Assembly: GCF_004323635.1 (NCBI RefSeq)
Contig: NZ_CP036515.1
Coordinates: 1,537,501-1,601,500 of the forward strand
Origin: Lichenihabitans psoromatis
Lineage (GTDB): Bacteria; Pseudomonadota; Alphaproteobacteria; Rhizobiales; Beijerinckiaceae
Reading direction: 5' to 3'
DNA: 64,000 nucleotides
How positions within the stretch are numbered: position 1 is the first letter of the stretch; each line of letters begins with the position of its first letter. The notes under the pieces were generated by a model that was not told where the DNA came from, ran no database searches, and saw only the letters and a program-made list of their open reading frames with translations. The position numbers and the translations under genes were made by a program. Shown in pieces: positions 34,601 through 43,148 of this stretch.

Positions 34601-37156
34601 CTTCCAGGTTCCGGCGGCGCCGGGCACGTTGGCCTGTCCGCCGAGGCGGCCCTCGACCCCCACTTCGCGCGCCACGCTGGTGACCTGATCGGCGAAGGTC
34701 GCCAGCGTTCCGGTCATGTTGTTGATGGTCTCGGCCAATGCCGCGACCTCGCCCTTCGAGGCGACCGTCAAATTCTGTTTCAAGTCGCCGTCCGCCACGG
34801 CCGTCACGACCTTGACGATGCCGCGCACCTGTTCGGTGAGGTTCGCGGCCATCACGTTGACGGTATCGGTCAGGTCCTTCCAGGTGCCGGCGACGCCGGG
34901 CACGGTCGCCTGTCCGCCAAGCTTGCCTTCGGTGCCGACCTCGCGCGCGACGCGCGTCACCTCGCCCGCGAAGGCGTTGAGCTGGTCCACCATGGTGTTG
35001 ATGGTGTTCTTGAGTTCGAGGATTTCGCCCTTCACGTCGACCGTGATCTTGCGCGAGAGATCGCCCCGCGCCACGGCGGTCGTGACTTCGGCGATGTTGC
35101 GGACCTGCGTGGTGAGGTTGGCGGCAAGAAGATTGACGTTGTCGGTCAGGTCCTTCCAGGTTCCAGCCACACCCGGCACGGCCGCCTGTCCGCCGAGGCG
35201 ACCTTCGGTGCCGACTTCGCGCGCGACGCGCGTCACCTCTCCCGCAAAAGCGTTGAGCTGATCCACCATCGTGTTGATGGTGTTCTTCAATTCGAGCATC
35301 TCGCCTTTGACGTCGACCGTGATCTTGCGCGACAAATCGCCGAGCGCCACAGCGGTCGTGACTTCGGCGATGTTGCGGACCTGCCCAGTGAGGTTCTGGC
35401 CCATCGAGTTGACGTTTTCGGTGAGGTCTTTCCAGGTTCCAGCAACGCCCGGCACCTGGGCCTGTCCGCCAAGCTTGCCCTCGGTGCCGACCTCACGCGC
35501 AACGCGCGTCACCTCGGAGGCGAAGCGGTTGAGCTGATCCACCATGGTGTTCAGCGTTTCCTTGAGTTGCAGGATCTCGCCTTTGACGTCGACCGTGATC
35601 TTGCGCGACAGATCGCCGTTGGCGATGGCGGTCGAGACTTCGGCGATGTTGCGGACCTGCGCGGTCAGGTTGCCGGCCATGGAGTTGACGCTGTCGGTGA
35701 GGTCCTTCCAGGTGCCGGCGACGCCGGGCACGATGGCCTGTCCGCCGAGCTGCCCTTCGGTGCCGACTTCGCGCGCGACGCGCGTCACCTCGCCCGCGAA
35801 GGAGCGCAACTGGTCCACCATCGTATTGATGGTCTCCTTCAGCTGCAGGATTTCGCCGCTGACATTGACCGTGATCTTCTTGGACAGGTCGCCCTGCGCC
35901 ACGGCGGTCGAGACTTCGGCGATGTTGCGAACCTGCGCGGTCAGGTTCCAGGCCATGGAGTTGACGTTGTCGGTCAGATCTTTCCAAGTGCCTGCGACGC
36001 CCGGGACCTCGGCCTGTCCGCCGAGCCGCCCTTCGGTGCCGACTTCACGCGCCACGCGCGTCACTTCGCCCGCAAAACCATTAAGCTGGTCCACCATCGT
36101 ATTGATGGTCTCTTTCAGCTCGAGGATTTCGCCGCTCACGTTGACCGTGATCTTCCGCGAGAGATCGCCGCGCGCCACGGCAGTCGTGACCTGCGCGATA
36201 TTGCGGACCTGTGCGGTGAGGTTGCCGCACATGGCGTTGACCGAGTCGGTCAAATCCTTCCAGGTGCCTGCGACGCCCGGCACGATGGCCTGACCGCCGA
36301 GTTTGCCCTCCGTGCCGACCTCTCGGGCGACGCGCGTCACTTCCGACGCGAAGGAGCGCAACTGATCCACCATGGTGTTGATGGCTTCCTTCAGTTGCAG
36401 AATTTCGCCCCGCACATCCACGGTGATCTTCTTGGACAGATCACCATTGGCCACAGCGATCGTCACATCAGCGATGTTACGGACCTGCGCGGTCAAGTTC
36501 GAGGCCATCGAATTGACGCTCTCGGTCAAATCCTTCCAGACGCCCGTGACTTCGCTGACCTGAGCCTGGCCGCCGAGCTTGCCGTCGGTGCCGACTTCGC
36601 GCGCGACCCGCGTCACTTCCGAGGTGAAGACGCTGAGCTGTTTGATCATCGCATTGACGATGGTGGCGGAGCGCAGGAACTCACCGTCGAGCGGCCGGCC
36701 ATCCACGGCGAGCGGCATGGTCTGCAGCAGGTCGCCCTTGGCGACGGCCGAGATGGCGCGCGTGACGGCGGAGGTCGGCCAGAGAAGATCGTCCATCAAC
36801 GTGTTGACGGAGGTTTCCATGCCGCCCCACGCCCCGTCCGACAGACCGAACCGCACGCGGGTCCGGGTCTTGCCGTCGCGTCCGACCACTTGCCCGACAT
36901 GCTCGAGCTGCTGGGCCATGCGCTGGTTTGCAGCCGCAATGTCGTTGAACGTATCCGCGACCTTGCCGGCCAGCCCGGTATGGTGGCCTGAGAGGCGAAC
37001 GGAAAAATCGCCGAGCCGGAGCGCGTGCAAACCGTCCAGCAGTTCCTCGAGGTCGAGCGCCAGAGGCGGCCGCGCCGACGTGGTGTCGCGCGCCTGCAGG
37101 GCAGAGCGGCTGTCATCGCCAGAAGGCGCCGGATCGAGGGACGGCTCGTGGCTCAT
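31610..37156 (-). CDS. Giant cytoplasmic hybrid histidine kinase with poly-HAMP array, GAF and three receivers
   Basis: 1848 residues with no transmembrane helix. Order: short N-terminal region; a poly-HAMP array with an exact 92-residue period (about 129-912); GAF domain (about 935-1075); long coiled coil rich in Gln/Glu (about 1085-1155); HisKA with H1164 in [12 protein letters not shown]; HATPase (N-box [24 protein letters not shown]); receivers with D1510 (LDVFLPDM), D1632 ([10 protein letters not shown]) and D1779 ([10 protein letters not shown]). The HAMP repeats ([37 protein letters not shown]) closely resemble those of fungal group III kinases (Nik1/Os-1), which sense osmotic stress. 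Ribosome site GGAGACG. Coupled to the downstream REC-PAS-HK gene. Confidence 0.95.
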   Translation of the reverse strand: MSHEPSLDPAPSGDDSRSALQARDTTSARPPLALDLEELLDGLHALRLGDFSVRLSGHHTGLAGKVADTFNDIAAANQRMAQQLEHVGQVVGRDGKTRTRVRFGLSDGAWGGMETSVNTLMDDLLWPTSAVTRAISAVAKGDLLQTMPLAVDGRPLDGEFLRSATIVNAMIKQLSVFTSEVTRVAREVGTDGKLGGQAQVSEVTGVWKDLTESVNSMASNLTAQVRNIADVTIAVANGDLSKKITVDVRGEILQLKEAINTMVDQLRSFASEVTRVAREVGTEGKLGGQAIVPGVAGTWKDLTDSVNAMCGNLTAQVRNIAQVTTAVARGDLSRKITVNVSGEILELKETINTMVDQLNGFAGEVTRVAREVGTEGRLGGQAEVPGVAGTWKDLTDNVNSMAWNLTAQVRNIAEVSTAVAQGDLSKKITVNVSGEILQLKETINTMVDQLRSFAGEVTRVAREVGTEGQLGGQAIVPGVAGTWKDLTDSVNSMAGNLTAQVRNIAEVSTAIANGDLSRKITVDVKGEILQLKETLNTMVDQLNRFASEVTRVAREVGTEGKLGGQAQVPGVAGTWKDLTENVNSMGQNLTGQVRNIAEVTTAVALGDLSRKITVDVKGEMLELKNTINTMVDQLNAFAGEVTRVAREVGTEGRLGGQAAVPGVAGTWKDLTDNVNLLAANLTTQVRNIAEVTTAVARGDLSRKITVDVKGEILELKNTINTMVDQLNAFAGEVTRVAREVGTEGKLGGQATVPGVAGTWKDLTDTVNVMAANLTEQVRGIVKVVTAVADGDLKQNLTVASKGEVAALAETINNMTGTLATFADQVTSVAREVGVEGRLGGQANVPGAAGTWKDLTGNVNLLAANLTTQVRAIAEVATAVTKGDLTRSIQVQARGEVAELKDNINTMIGNLRLTTDRNTEQDWLKTNLARFTNMLQGQRELETVGRMLLDELAPLVGAQHGVIYQVESRDDAAFGLVLLAAYADDGSSGHRARLGMGEGLIGQCARNGRRMVITEMPPDVVPIGSGLFRVAPRNAIVLPVLFEGQVKAVIELASLGAFTALQMSFLEQLTTSIGIVLNSIEATMQTEGLLTQSQQLAGELQTQQRELQQTNEQLEQKAQQLAERNVEVEAKNQEIEQARRALEEKAAELALTSKYKSEFLANMSHELRTPLNSILILGQQLSENPDRNLSGKQVEFARTIHGAGTDLLNLITDILDLSKIESGTTSVEAEEIFVGNLLDIMARPFRHEAERRRLSFALDLAPDLGKSIITDSKRLQQVLKNLLSNAFKFTEQGGVTLRVFPLQGGGMLDHPVLKHASSIVAFEVSDSGIGILPEKQRIIFEAFQQADAGTSRKYGGTGLGLAISRELANLLGGEIQLKSTPGVGSTFTLYLPRAFEAPAMPVRALANPTATDANPSLSGTDTVAARVAEIAIRAGARLADRPGSTETAPDDDRQRLETNDSVLLIVEDDPHYARMVGDVARSQGFKILMATRGADAIALARDYQPTAISLDVFLPDMLGWSVLSHLKQDPATRHIPVQIVTLDDDRQHGLARGAFSFMSKPTSSEGLGDALARIKTFAAPRRRRLLVVEDGASDRTSVTDLLGHDDIDIVTAATGAGAIAALREGSIDCMVLDLALPDMSGFEVMNRIRSDTEISGVPVVVFAGRTLSEDEDALIHGFARTTVIKGVESPERLLDETALFLHRVVADLPADKQRMLERLHGSDEDLQGRTVLLVDDDARNIFALSSVLERRGMQVLTATTGSEAIGWIETRPDIAIALMDIMMPGMDGYETMQVIRTNPALRRLPIIALTAKAMKGDREKCLEAGASDYLAKPVNTEQLLSALRMWLHR
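34421..36772 (-). repeat. 276-bp coding tandem repeat (8.5 HAMP units)
   Basis: Within the giant kinase, LTxQVRxIA recurs at residues 221, 313, 405, 497, 589, 681, 773 and 865, a strict 92-residue (276-bp) spacing with no indel. The first unit (129-220) is divergent and the last is half a unit. The central units (about 221-770) are near-identical, which suggests recent homogenisation or strong selection. Assemblies from short reads may collapse this stretch. Confidence 0.95.
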
Positions 37157-37344
37157 CGGTTCGTCTCCGTCTGCTTATCCATGCCTCAGCGCTTCGACGC
37201 GCATTTATCGCGATGGATAGCCGATATCGTGCGACGCCGCCACGCGCCGATGCGCCGCCCGCGATGACGCGGGCCGCTGCTGCGTCGATGCCGTTGGGCG
37301 CGGCGAGCCGATGTCTCGACGGTCACGCCGACCGCGGCGTCGGT

Positions 37345-37572
37345 TCAGGCTGGCGAACAGCCCTTCTGGCGTTGTTTGGCGACCCCGATCTTGCGCAACT
37401 CGGGGGTGAGATCGGGGTTGCTGAGATAGACCTTGTAGTAGCTGCAAAGCTCCGCGCTGGTCATCTTGTCGATCGGCTTACCCGGATCGTAGAAGGGATT
37501 GTTCTTATCCGATTGGCACCCCGAAAGCGCCAGGCCACTGGCGACGACGAGAAGCGGAACGATCCTTCGCAT
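37345..37572 (-). CDS. Small lipoprotein (75 aa)
   Basis: From the ATG at 37572 the product starts MRRIVPLLVVASGLALSGC: a short basic stretch, hydrophobic core and lipobox LSGC, so Cys19 should be lipidated. The mature part (about 57 residues) has NPFYDPGKPIDKMTSAELCSYYKVYLSNPDLTPELRKIG and a second cysteine pair, unknown family. A ribosome site (AAGGACAGG) precedes the ATG. It lies 188 bp upstream of the giant kinase on the same strand and divergent from the diguanylate cyclase, so a link to envelope sensing is possible but speculative. Confidence 0.75.
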   Translation of the reverse strand: MRRIVPLLVVASGLALSGCQSDKNNPFYDPGKPIDKMTSAELCSYYKVYLSNPDLTPELRKIGVAKQRQKGCSPA

Positions 37573-37766
37573 GTTCGACCTGTCCTTGGGGCGCGAGACT
37601 GAGAGAGGTGCGCCAGCGTCGCTAGCTGAAAATCGGCGCGCCGTCGAGGTCGATAGGGCCGAGAACCGCGATCGGTCTTGTTTGCGCGCTGAAATTAACG
37701 GCAGCGAGACCAATCTGCTTTATGTTAGGGTTCTGCAGCCGCTGCAAACCTCGATCGGAACCGAGC

Positions 37767-39011
37767 ATGCAAGGAGATCAGGGCTTCACTCCGACGGCCG
37801 TCCGGGAGCCCTCCAATCGGCTTTTGACGATCGGCTATACGGTTGCGCTCGGTCTCGTGGCGCTGATGGCGCTGGCGTCGCACGTGACGCTCAACCACGT
37901 GCTGCACGAACACGAGGGCGCGGCCTCGGTCATCAACGTCAGTGGGCGCCAACGCATGCTGTCGCAGCGGATCGCCGGCTTTGCGGCCGAAATGGCGTTG
38001 AACGTTCCAGGCGCTCGCGTCGAGTTGCTCAACGCGGCCGATGAATTCGAGAGGTCGCATCGCAACCTCATCCTCGGCAACGAGGCATTGCATCTCCCCC
38101 CGGCGCAGACCCCCGAATTGCACGCGATTTATTTCGAGGGGGACCATCCACTCGATGCCTCCGTCAAGGTGTTCGTGGCGCGGGCGAGGCAACTCGCCGA
38201 CATGAAACTCGACGACCCCGCCCGTGCGGATGAACAGGCGCACCTCTTCGCCGAGGCTCGCGAGCCCATTCTGACCGACCTCAACGCCGTCGTGACGGCG
38301 CACCAGCGCACCAGCGAGGCGCGATTGAACATGCTCGAGCGCATGCAGACCACCTCGCTGATTGTCATCCTCATGACCCTGATCGTGGAAGCGCTCATCA
38401 TCTTCCGGCCGATGGTGCTGCGGATCGCGCGCTATACGCGCGCCCTCAGCGTCATGGCGGCCACCGACTATCTGACCAACACGCTCAACCGCCGCAGCTT
38501 CAGCGAGCGGGCCAAGGCCGAGTTCGACCGAGCCGCCCGCAATGGTCGGCCAATCTGCGTGTTGGCGATCGACGCCGATCGCTTCAAATCGATCAATGAC
38601 ACCTATGGGCACTCGGGCGGGGATGCGGTGCTGAAGGCGCTTGCGCTTGCGATCTCGCAAAATCTTCGTCCGTCTGACTTGTTCGCTCGCATGGGCGGCG
38701 AGGAATTTTCGATCCTGCTCGCCGAAACGCCCCTCCAAGGCGGTCTGGTGACGGCTCAGCGTCTAAAAACGCTCGTCGAGGCGTTGAGGGTGCCGTTTGC
38801 GGGCAAGCTGATCGATTTCACGATCAGTATCGGTGTGGCGGATCGGGGCGACGCCCACGAAACGCTAGAATCGGCGATGAGCCGAGCCGATGCCGCGCTC
38901 TATAGGGCCAAAGCAAATGGCCGCAACCGGGTCGAGGCGGCCCCAACCTCGGTTTCGCCCATGCCGGATCGCAACGATTATGGATCAAGGCTCGCTCAGC
39001 CTGCGAGGTAA
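37767..39011 (+). CDS. Membrane diguanylate cyclase with PilJ/NarX-type sensor
   Basis: About 414 residues. TM1 (LLTIGYTVALGLVALMALASHVTL), then a periplasmic four-helix region with the type IV pili methyl-accepting/NarX-like motif INVSGRQRMLSQRIAGFAAEMAL, TM2 (TTSLIVILMTLIVEALIIF) and a C-terminal GGDEF domain: DYLTNTLNRRSF, DRFKSINDTYGHSGGDAVLK and active-site RMGGEEFS. The inhibitory I-site RPSD sits exactly five residues before GGEEF, so feedback inhibition by c-di-GMP is expected. The cyclase should be active. Start MQGDQG is preferred over an ATG 45 bp upstream. Confidence 0.92.
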   Translation: MQGDQGFTPTAVREPSNRLLTIGYTVALGLVALMALASHVTLNHVLHEHEGAASVINVSGRQRMLSQRIAGFAAEMALNVPGARVELLNAADEFERSHRNLILGNEALHLPPAQTPELHAIYFEGDHPLDASVKVFVARARQLADMKLDDPARADEQAHLFAEAREPILTDLNAVVTAHQRTSEARLNMLERMQTTSLIVILMTLIVEALIIFRPMVLRIARYTRALSVMAATDYLTNTLNRRSFSERAKAEFDRAARNGRPICVLAIDADRFKSINDTYGHSGGDAVLKALALAISQNLRPSDLFARMGGEEFSILLAETPLQGGLVTAQRLKTLVEALRVPFAGKLIDFTISIGVADRGDAHETLESAMSRADAALYRAKANGRNRVEAAPTSVSPMPDRNDYGSRLAQPAR

Positions 39012-39171
39012 ATCGTTAGACCGATCCCGGCTCTCAATCCCCCAACGATCGACGAGAAACGGCAAAGCAACGCTTAAGCCTTGATCTTGTGGTTTTTCAA
39101 AGCTTGTTTTTCCTAAACGCGCTGCCTTGGTGGATTTACAACGCGAATGCTTGAATGTGCAGGTTCAGACC

Positions 39172-39196
39172 GGAACTAGGGTTCGGACGCAGAGTT
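39172..39196 (+). promoter_or_regulatory. EcfG-type general-stress promoter
   Basis: GGAAC at 39172-39176 and GTT at 39194-39196, separated by 17 bp, match the alphaproteobacterial EcfG (sigma-T) consensus GGAAC-N16/17-(c)GTT. It lies 34 bp before the ATG of the first gene of the membrane-stress trio, a fitting 5' UTR. Such genes are commonly in the general stress regulon. Confidence 0.65.
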
Positions 39197-39230
39197 AACG
39201 TGGCGATCCGAGAACCCGAGAGCCAAGCGC

Positions 39231-39731
39231 ATGACCCTGCAAAATAATCGTCCCGACCACGTGAACGACCCCGTGACACACGAGGCGGCAGCCCCGACCT
39301 CGATCATCGAGACTTTGAAGGATCAGGCGGCGCAGGCAGCCGATGACGCCAAAGGATCGCTGACCGCTATGGCATCCGATGCGCGGGGCAAGCTCAGCGA
39401 TATCGTCGACGATCAGAAAAGCGCCGGCGCCGAGCATCTGTCTCGCTTTGCCAAAGCGGCGCAATCGGCCGCCGGCGAACTCGATGAGAAAAATCCACAG
39501 GTGGCTCGGCTCGTACGCGATGCGGCCTCCTCGATCGATCGGTTCGCCGACGATCTTCAGCACCGTGACCTCCGCGACGTGCTGGAGCAGGTCACGACCT
39601 TTGCTCGGAAGCAGCCGGTCGCGTTCTTCGCAGGCTCGGTGCTGGCCGGCTTTGCGCTCGCTCGTTTTCTGAAAAGCGATGCGACCCCGGCATCGACCCG
39701 CACCGCGACTCCCCCCGCGACTGAGGTCTGA
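39231..39731 (+). CDS. Stress-associated membrane protein (DUF883/YqjD-like)
   Basis: 166 residues. Long amphipathic helical region rich in Ala/Asp/Lys (about 25-120: LKDQAAQAADDAKGSLTAMASDARGKLSDIVDDQKS, LVRDAASSIDRFADDL), then RKQPVAFFAGSVLAGFALARFL, a short C-terminal membrane helix, and a Thr/Pro tail. This is the layout of ElaB/YqjD and rhizobial nutrient-deprivation-induced proteins, which are tail-anchored and raised in stationary phase. First gene after the EcfG-type promoter, followed 22 bp later by a holin-like membrane protein. Confidence 0.75.
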   Translation: MTLQNNRPDHVNDPVTHEAAAPTSIIETLKDQAAQAADDAKGSLTAMASDARGKLSDIVDDQKSAGAEHLSRFAKAAQSAAGELDEKNPQVARLVRDAASSIDRFADDLQHRDLRDVLEQVTTFARKQPVAFFAGSVLAGFALARFLKSDATPASTRTATPPATEV

Positions 39732-39753
39732 GACGGACGAGCGAGGTGTTGCG

Positions 39754-40152
39754 ATGAACGAAACCCCTATCACGCGGCCATCGACCCCGGGGCTCCTGGC
39801 CGATGCACTGAGCCACATGACAACCTTGTTCGAGAGCGAAATCGGTCTCGTGCGACGTGAGATCAGCGAGAAGATCACCCAGGCCGTCACATCGATCGGC
39901 GTTCTCGTTGCGGCGGCGGTATTGATGCTCTCTGCCCTGATCCTGTTGCTGCAAGGGGTCGTGGAGCTTTTGGTTCAGTCCGGAATGCGACCATCGTCGG
40001 CCGATTTTCTGGTTGGCGTTGCGATCGCGATCATTGGCGGCATCGCGGTCGCCCTAGCGCTGCGTGGCCTGTCGGCCGCCAAGCTCGCCCCCGTCCGTAC
40101 GATCACACAGCTTGGCAAGGATGCTCAAGTGTTGAAGGAACAGGTGAAATGA
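39754..40152 (+). CDS. Phage-holin-superfamily membrane protein (DUF1469/YqjE-like)
   Basis: 132 residues from the ATG at 39754. N-terminal helix LADALSHMTTLFESEIGLVRREISEKI followed by two membrane segments (SIGVLVAAAVLMLSALILLLQGVVELLV and FLVGVAIAIIGGIAVALALRGL). This is the YqjE/DUF1469 pattern that accompanies YqjD-like proteins; despite the family name it is not a lysis gene. The stop overlaps the DUF3618 gene by 4 bp. Confidence 0.85.
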   Translation: MNETPITRPSTPGLLADALSHMTTLFESEIGLVRREISEKITQAVTSIGVLVAAAVLMLSALILLLQGVVELLVQSGMRPSSADFLVGVAIAIIGGIAVALALRGLSAAKLAPVRTITQLGKDAQVLKEQVK

Positions 40153-41057
40153 GCGCGTCGACCCCGTCTTCCGCGTCCGATGCCGAAGCTCACGCCGAAC
40201 AGGCGCGTGCCGGCCTAGTCGGCACGCTCAATCAATTGCGCGAAAATCTTAAGCCGGCCAATATGGTCGAGGAGGTGATGAACAACGCCAAGGTCGGCGC
40301 GTCGACCATCACGGACCAGCTCTGGGAGACTGCGAGAAAGAACCCGGTTCCGGCGCTTCTGATCGGCGCCGGTGTTGCCATGATCTTCGGATTTGGCCAG
40401 CGGGCCGCATCCTCGAGCCGACCGCAGGGTTGGGCCTCGGCGCCGGACGGAAGCCCGACTGATCGAGCGATGCGTGGACGTGACAGCTCCACTCTAAACG
40501 ATCACAGACCTCTACGCTCCCCATCGCCGAGCGTGTCGACCGGCAGTGCGTTACGGACGTCGCTGAACGACGGTCGCGACCGTGCTGCAGGGCTGATCGA
40601 CGACGCGCGTTCGCACCTGTCATCGCTGACGGCCAGCAGCACCGATGCTGTGACGGCCGGCGTCAAGCGCAGATCTACAAAGGAGACCGACATGTCGAAT
40701 TTTCGTTCACGGGACCGCCTTGGGTCGACGCTGACGCGCCTGATCGACGAGCAACCCTTGGTCTTGGCCGCCCTCGGTTTGGCTGTCGGCGCGGCCATTG
40801 GTGCCGCCGTTCCGTTGACCGAGGCTGAAAACACCCTGATGGGCGAAAGCAGCGGCTCGGTTCGCGACGCCGCTCAGGAGATGGCCCGCGAGCGCTACGA
40901 GCAGTTGAAGTCAGCCGCCGGCCACGCCGTCGAGGACATCAAGCAAAGCGCGGCCGACCATGGCGTGTCGACCGATAACCTTGCCGATCTCGTCCATGAC
41001 GTCGCCGACAAGGCCAAGACGGCCACCTACGAGGCTGGCAAGACGATCGCGCCCTGA
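40149..41057 (+). CDS. DUF3618-containing membrane protein
   Basis: 302 residues. The N-terminus has the DUF3618 signature (ARAGLVGTLNQLRENLKPANMVEEVMNNAK) and a membrane segment (NPVPALLIGAGVAMIFGFG); a Ser/Arg-rich linker follows, then a second hydrophobic stretch (EQPLVLAALGLAVGAAIGAAVPLT) and a YqjD-like helical tail (AAQEMARERYEQLKSAAGHAVEDIKQSAADHG). It looks like a fusion of DUF3618 with a second ElaB/YqjD-type module. Third gene of the trio; function unknown, perhaps membrane tethering of ribosomes or envelope stiffening in stress. Confidence 0.8.
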   Translation: MSASTPSSASDAEAHAEQARAGLVGTLNQLRENLKPANMVEEVMNNAKVGASTITDQLWETARKNPVPALLIGAGVAMIFGFGQRAASSSRPQGWASAPDGSPTDRAMRGRDSSTLNDHRPLRSPSPSVSTGSALRTSLNDGRDRAAGLIDDARSHLSSLTASSTDAVTAGVKRRSTKETDMSNFRSRDRLGSTLTRLIDEQPLVLAALGLAVGAAIGAAVPLTEAENTLMGESSGSVRDAAQEMARERYEQLKSAAGHAVEDIKQSAADHGVSTDNLADLVHDVADKAKTATYEAGKTIAP

Positions 41058-41074
41058 TCGCATAACGGAAATGG

Positions 41075-41094
41075 CCGGACGCGAGAGCGTCCGG
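41075..41094. terminator. Bidirectional hairpin between convergent genes
   Basis: CCGGACGC - GAGA - GCGTCCGG, a perfect 8-bp GC stem with a GNRA tetraloop, filling the gap between the DUF3618 stop (41057) and the GlcG-like stop (41095). No long T-run on either strand, as is common in GC-rich alphaproteobacteria. Confidence 0.65.
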
Positions 41095-41529
41095 TCAATC
41101 CTGGCCGGGTTCGCCGACGAGCCCGGTCGCCGCGATCGCCGACATGATGGCTTTTTCATCTTGATCGGAGGTGTCGCCGGACGCGCCGACGGCCCCGAGT
41201 AGGAGACGGTTTTGATCGTAGAGCAGAACCCCGCCCGGCACGGGGACAAGATCGCCGCCGACTGCATGCGTCACGGCCGCGATAAAGAAAGCCTGGTCGA
41301 CTGCGCGCTTGCCGAGTGACCGCGACCCCATCCCCAGCGCCAACGCGCCATAGGCTTTTCCATGCGCGATCTCGAAGCGCTTCAGCGAGGTCCCATCCTC
41401 GGCCGCGGCGGCCTTGATGGCGCCGCGTGCATCCAGCACCGCAATCGCCATGGGCTTGAGGCCGCTCTGGCGCGCGGCGTCGAGAACCGCCGTAACGAGC
41501 GTCTGGGCTGTCGTGAGAGTCAGGGTCAT
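41095..41529 (-). CDS. GlcG/HbpS-family heme-binding-like protein (DUF336)
   Basis: 144 residues. Family pattern: LTTAQTLVTAVLDAARQSGLKPMAIAVLDARGAIKAAAAEDG, FEIAHGKAYGALALGMGSRSL, VPVPGGVLLYDQNRLLLGAVGASGDTSDQDEKAIMSAI. HbpS relatives bind heme or act as accessory proteins beside oxidases; GlcG sits in glycolate operons. It begins 80 bp upstream of the end of the ABC operon on the same strand (41609), so it may be the operon's last gene. Confidence 0.88.
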   Translation of the reverse strand: MTLTLTTAQTLVTAVLDAARQSGLKPMAIAVLDARGAIKAAAAEDGTSLKRFEIAHGKAYGALALGMGSRSLGKRAVDQAFFIAAVTHAVGGDLVPVPGGVLLYDQNRLLLGAVGASGDTSDQDEKAIMSAIAATGLVGEPGQD

Positions 41530-41608
41530 CGATGGGTCAGCTTTCGTCGGTTGCGAGGGTGAACTGGTTTGGAGCGGAAGCCTGCCGAGTACAACCGGCA
41601 GCTTTTTG

Positions 41609-42379
41609 TCAAAGCACGGCGGAGCCGGCCGAAAGTTCGGTTCTGAGCGCTCGTGCCGCTTTGGCCAATGCCGGATCGGAGCGGCGACGCGGACGGGGAA
41701 TGTCGACGTCGAGGGTCGCGACGAGCCGTCCGGGCGAGCCGGCCAGCACGATGACCCGGTCGGCCAGATAGACCGCTTCGTCGATGTCGTGGGTCACGAA
41801 CAGAACCGTCGTCCCGGTCGCGGCCTGGATCCGCTGCACCTCGTCCTGGAGCGTTTCGCGGGTTAAACTGTCGAGTGCCGAAAACGGCTCGTCCATCAAC
41901 AGCACGCCCGGGTCGATCGCGAGCGCGCGGGCCAGCGCCACGCGCTGGCGTTGGCCGCCGGATAACTGGTGCGGCCACCGCCCGCCGAGCGCCCCGAGCC
42001 CAACGAGATCGAGCATCGCCTGCGCCCGCGCGCGACGCTCGCTACGCGATCCGCCACGCCGTTCCAGCCCGAACGCCACATTGGAGAGAACACGACGCCA
42101 GGGGAGGAGACGCGCGTCCTGAAACACGAGGCCGATGGGGGCGCGTCCGTCCTGCGTCGGCGCGATCGTGACGGTCCCGCCGCTCGGTTGCGCCAGTCCG
42201 ATCAGCACGCGGAGAAGCGTCGATTTACCGACCCCGGATTCGCCGACGATCACCAGGATTTCGCCCTGGCGCACGCCGAGCGTCAGCCGATCGAGCACCG
42301 TGGTTCGGATGCCGTCGCGCTCGAACGCGAGACTGACATCTCGTATGTCGATGATGGCCGACGCCTCGGTTGCGCTCAT
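41609..42379 (-). CDS. ABC transporter ATP-binding protein, NitT/TauT family (SsuB/TauB-like)
   Basis: 256 residues from MSATEAS, whose ATG overlaps the permease stop by 4 bp. Motifs: Walker A GESGVGKST, Q-loop LVFQDARLLPW (the RLLPW pattern is typical of TauB/SsuB/ThiZ ATPases), signature LSGGQRQR, Walker B GVLLMDEPFSALD and switch VTHDIDEA. It energises uptake by the permease and binding protein upstream. Confidence 0.94.
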   Translation of the reverse strand: MSATEASAIIDIRDVSLAFERDGIRTTVLDRLTLGVRQGEILVIVGESGVGKSTLLRVLIGLAQPSGGTVTIAPTQDGRAPIGLVFQDARLLPWRRVLSNVAFGLERRGGSRSERRARAQAMLDLVGLGALGGRWPHQLSGGQRQRVALARALAIDPGVLLMDEPFSALDSLTRETLQDEVQRIQAATGTTVLFVTHDIDEAVYLADRVIVLAGSPGRLVATLDVDIPRPRRRSDPALAKAARALRTELSAGSAVL

Positions 42380-43146
42380 GGCCGCCATCGGAGAACCCAG
42401 CCTTGCAGCGCCACGAAGGCGGAGTCGAACAGACCGTAGAGGCCGGCCATCGTGAGCATGTAGACGATCACGATATCGGTCGCGAGAAGGCTGGAGGCTT
42501 GCATCATGCGCTGACCGACGCCCGGAACACCGAAGATCTCCGACGCCACCACCGACATCCAGGCCTGACCAAGTGCGGTTCGTAACCCGACCAAAATGCC
42601 GGGCGTGGCGGCCGGCAGGATGATCTTGACCAGCAGGCTCGGCAGCGTGCGAAACCCGAACGCCTGCGCCACCTCGACGAGATCGCGGTCGACCGCGCGC
42701 ACGGCCCCGAGCGTCGCGAAGAACACGATCCAGAATACGCCGATCGCGATAATGAAGACGGCAGCCGATGGTTCGACCCCGAACCAGATGATCGCGAATG
42801 GTACCCAGGCGAGCCCGGGGATCGGGCGAAGCAAGCGCACCACCCAGGCCGTGAGATGCTCGACCCGCGGCAGCATGCCGGCCGCGAGACCAAAAGCTAT
42901 GCCGGCGCTCGCGCCGATCAGCAGCCCCACGACATAATGGGTGAGGCTCGACAGCACCGCGACCGGCCAGACCCCAGAGGCGATCTCGCGCCAGAACACC
43001 ACCGGAATGGTGCTGGGCGGTGGCAGGAACAGCGGGTTGACGAGGCCGAGGCGCGGCGCGGCTTCCCAGACGCAGAGAAAGACCAGCAAACCCGCTGCCG
43101 CCAGCGCGGTCGAGCGCAGTGGCGTCGTCGTTGCGGACGACGTCAT
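42376..43146 (-). CDS. ABC transporter permease, NitT/TauT family
   Basis: 256 residues from the ATG at 43146; a TTG at 43152 overlapping the binding-protein stop is an alternative. About six membrane segments. BPD_transp_1 signatures are visible: LRPIPGLAWVPFAIIWFGVEPSAAVFIIAIGVFWIVFFATL and the EAA loop VEVAQAFGFRTLPSLLVKIILPAATPGILVGLRTALGQAWMSVVASE. Inner-membrane channel of the importer. Confidence 0.93.
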   Translation of the reverse strand: MTSSATTTPLRSTALAAAGLLVFLCVWEAAPRLGLVNPLFLPPPSTIPVVFWREIASGVWPVAVLSSLTHYVVGLLIGASAGIAFGLAAGMLPRVEHLTAWVVRLLRPIPGLAWVPFAIIWFGVEPSAAVFIIAIGVFWIVFFATLGAVRAVDRDLVEVAQAFGFRTLPSLLVKIILPAATPGILVGLRTALGQAWMSVVASEIFGVPGVGQRMMQASSLLATDIVIVYMLTMAGLYGLFDSAFVALQGWVLRWRP

Positions 43147-43148
43147 GC

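Noticed and set aside
32348..36991. A 1547-codon open frame antisense to the giant histidine kinase
   Set aside because: It mirrors the HAMP repeats, has no recognisable domain, and long antisense frames are expected opposite GC-rich genes with strong third-base bias. The sense frame has a full set of kinase motifs.
39754..40152. Prophage holin
   Set aside because: DUF1469/YqjE proteins carry the holin name by fold only; there are no phage genes around and it is in a stress operon.
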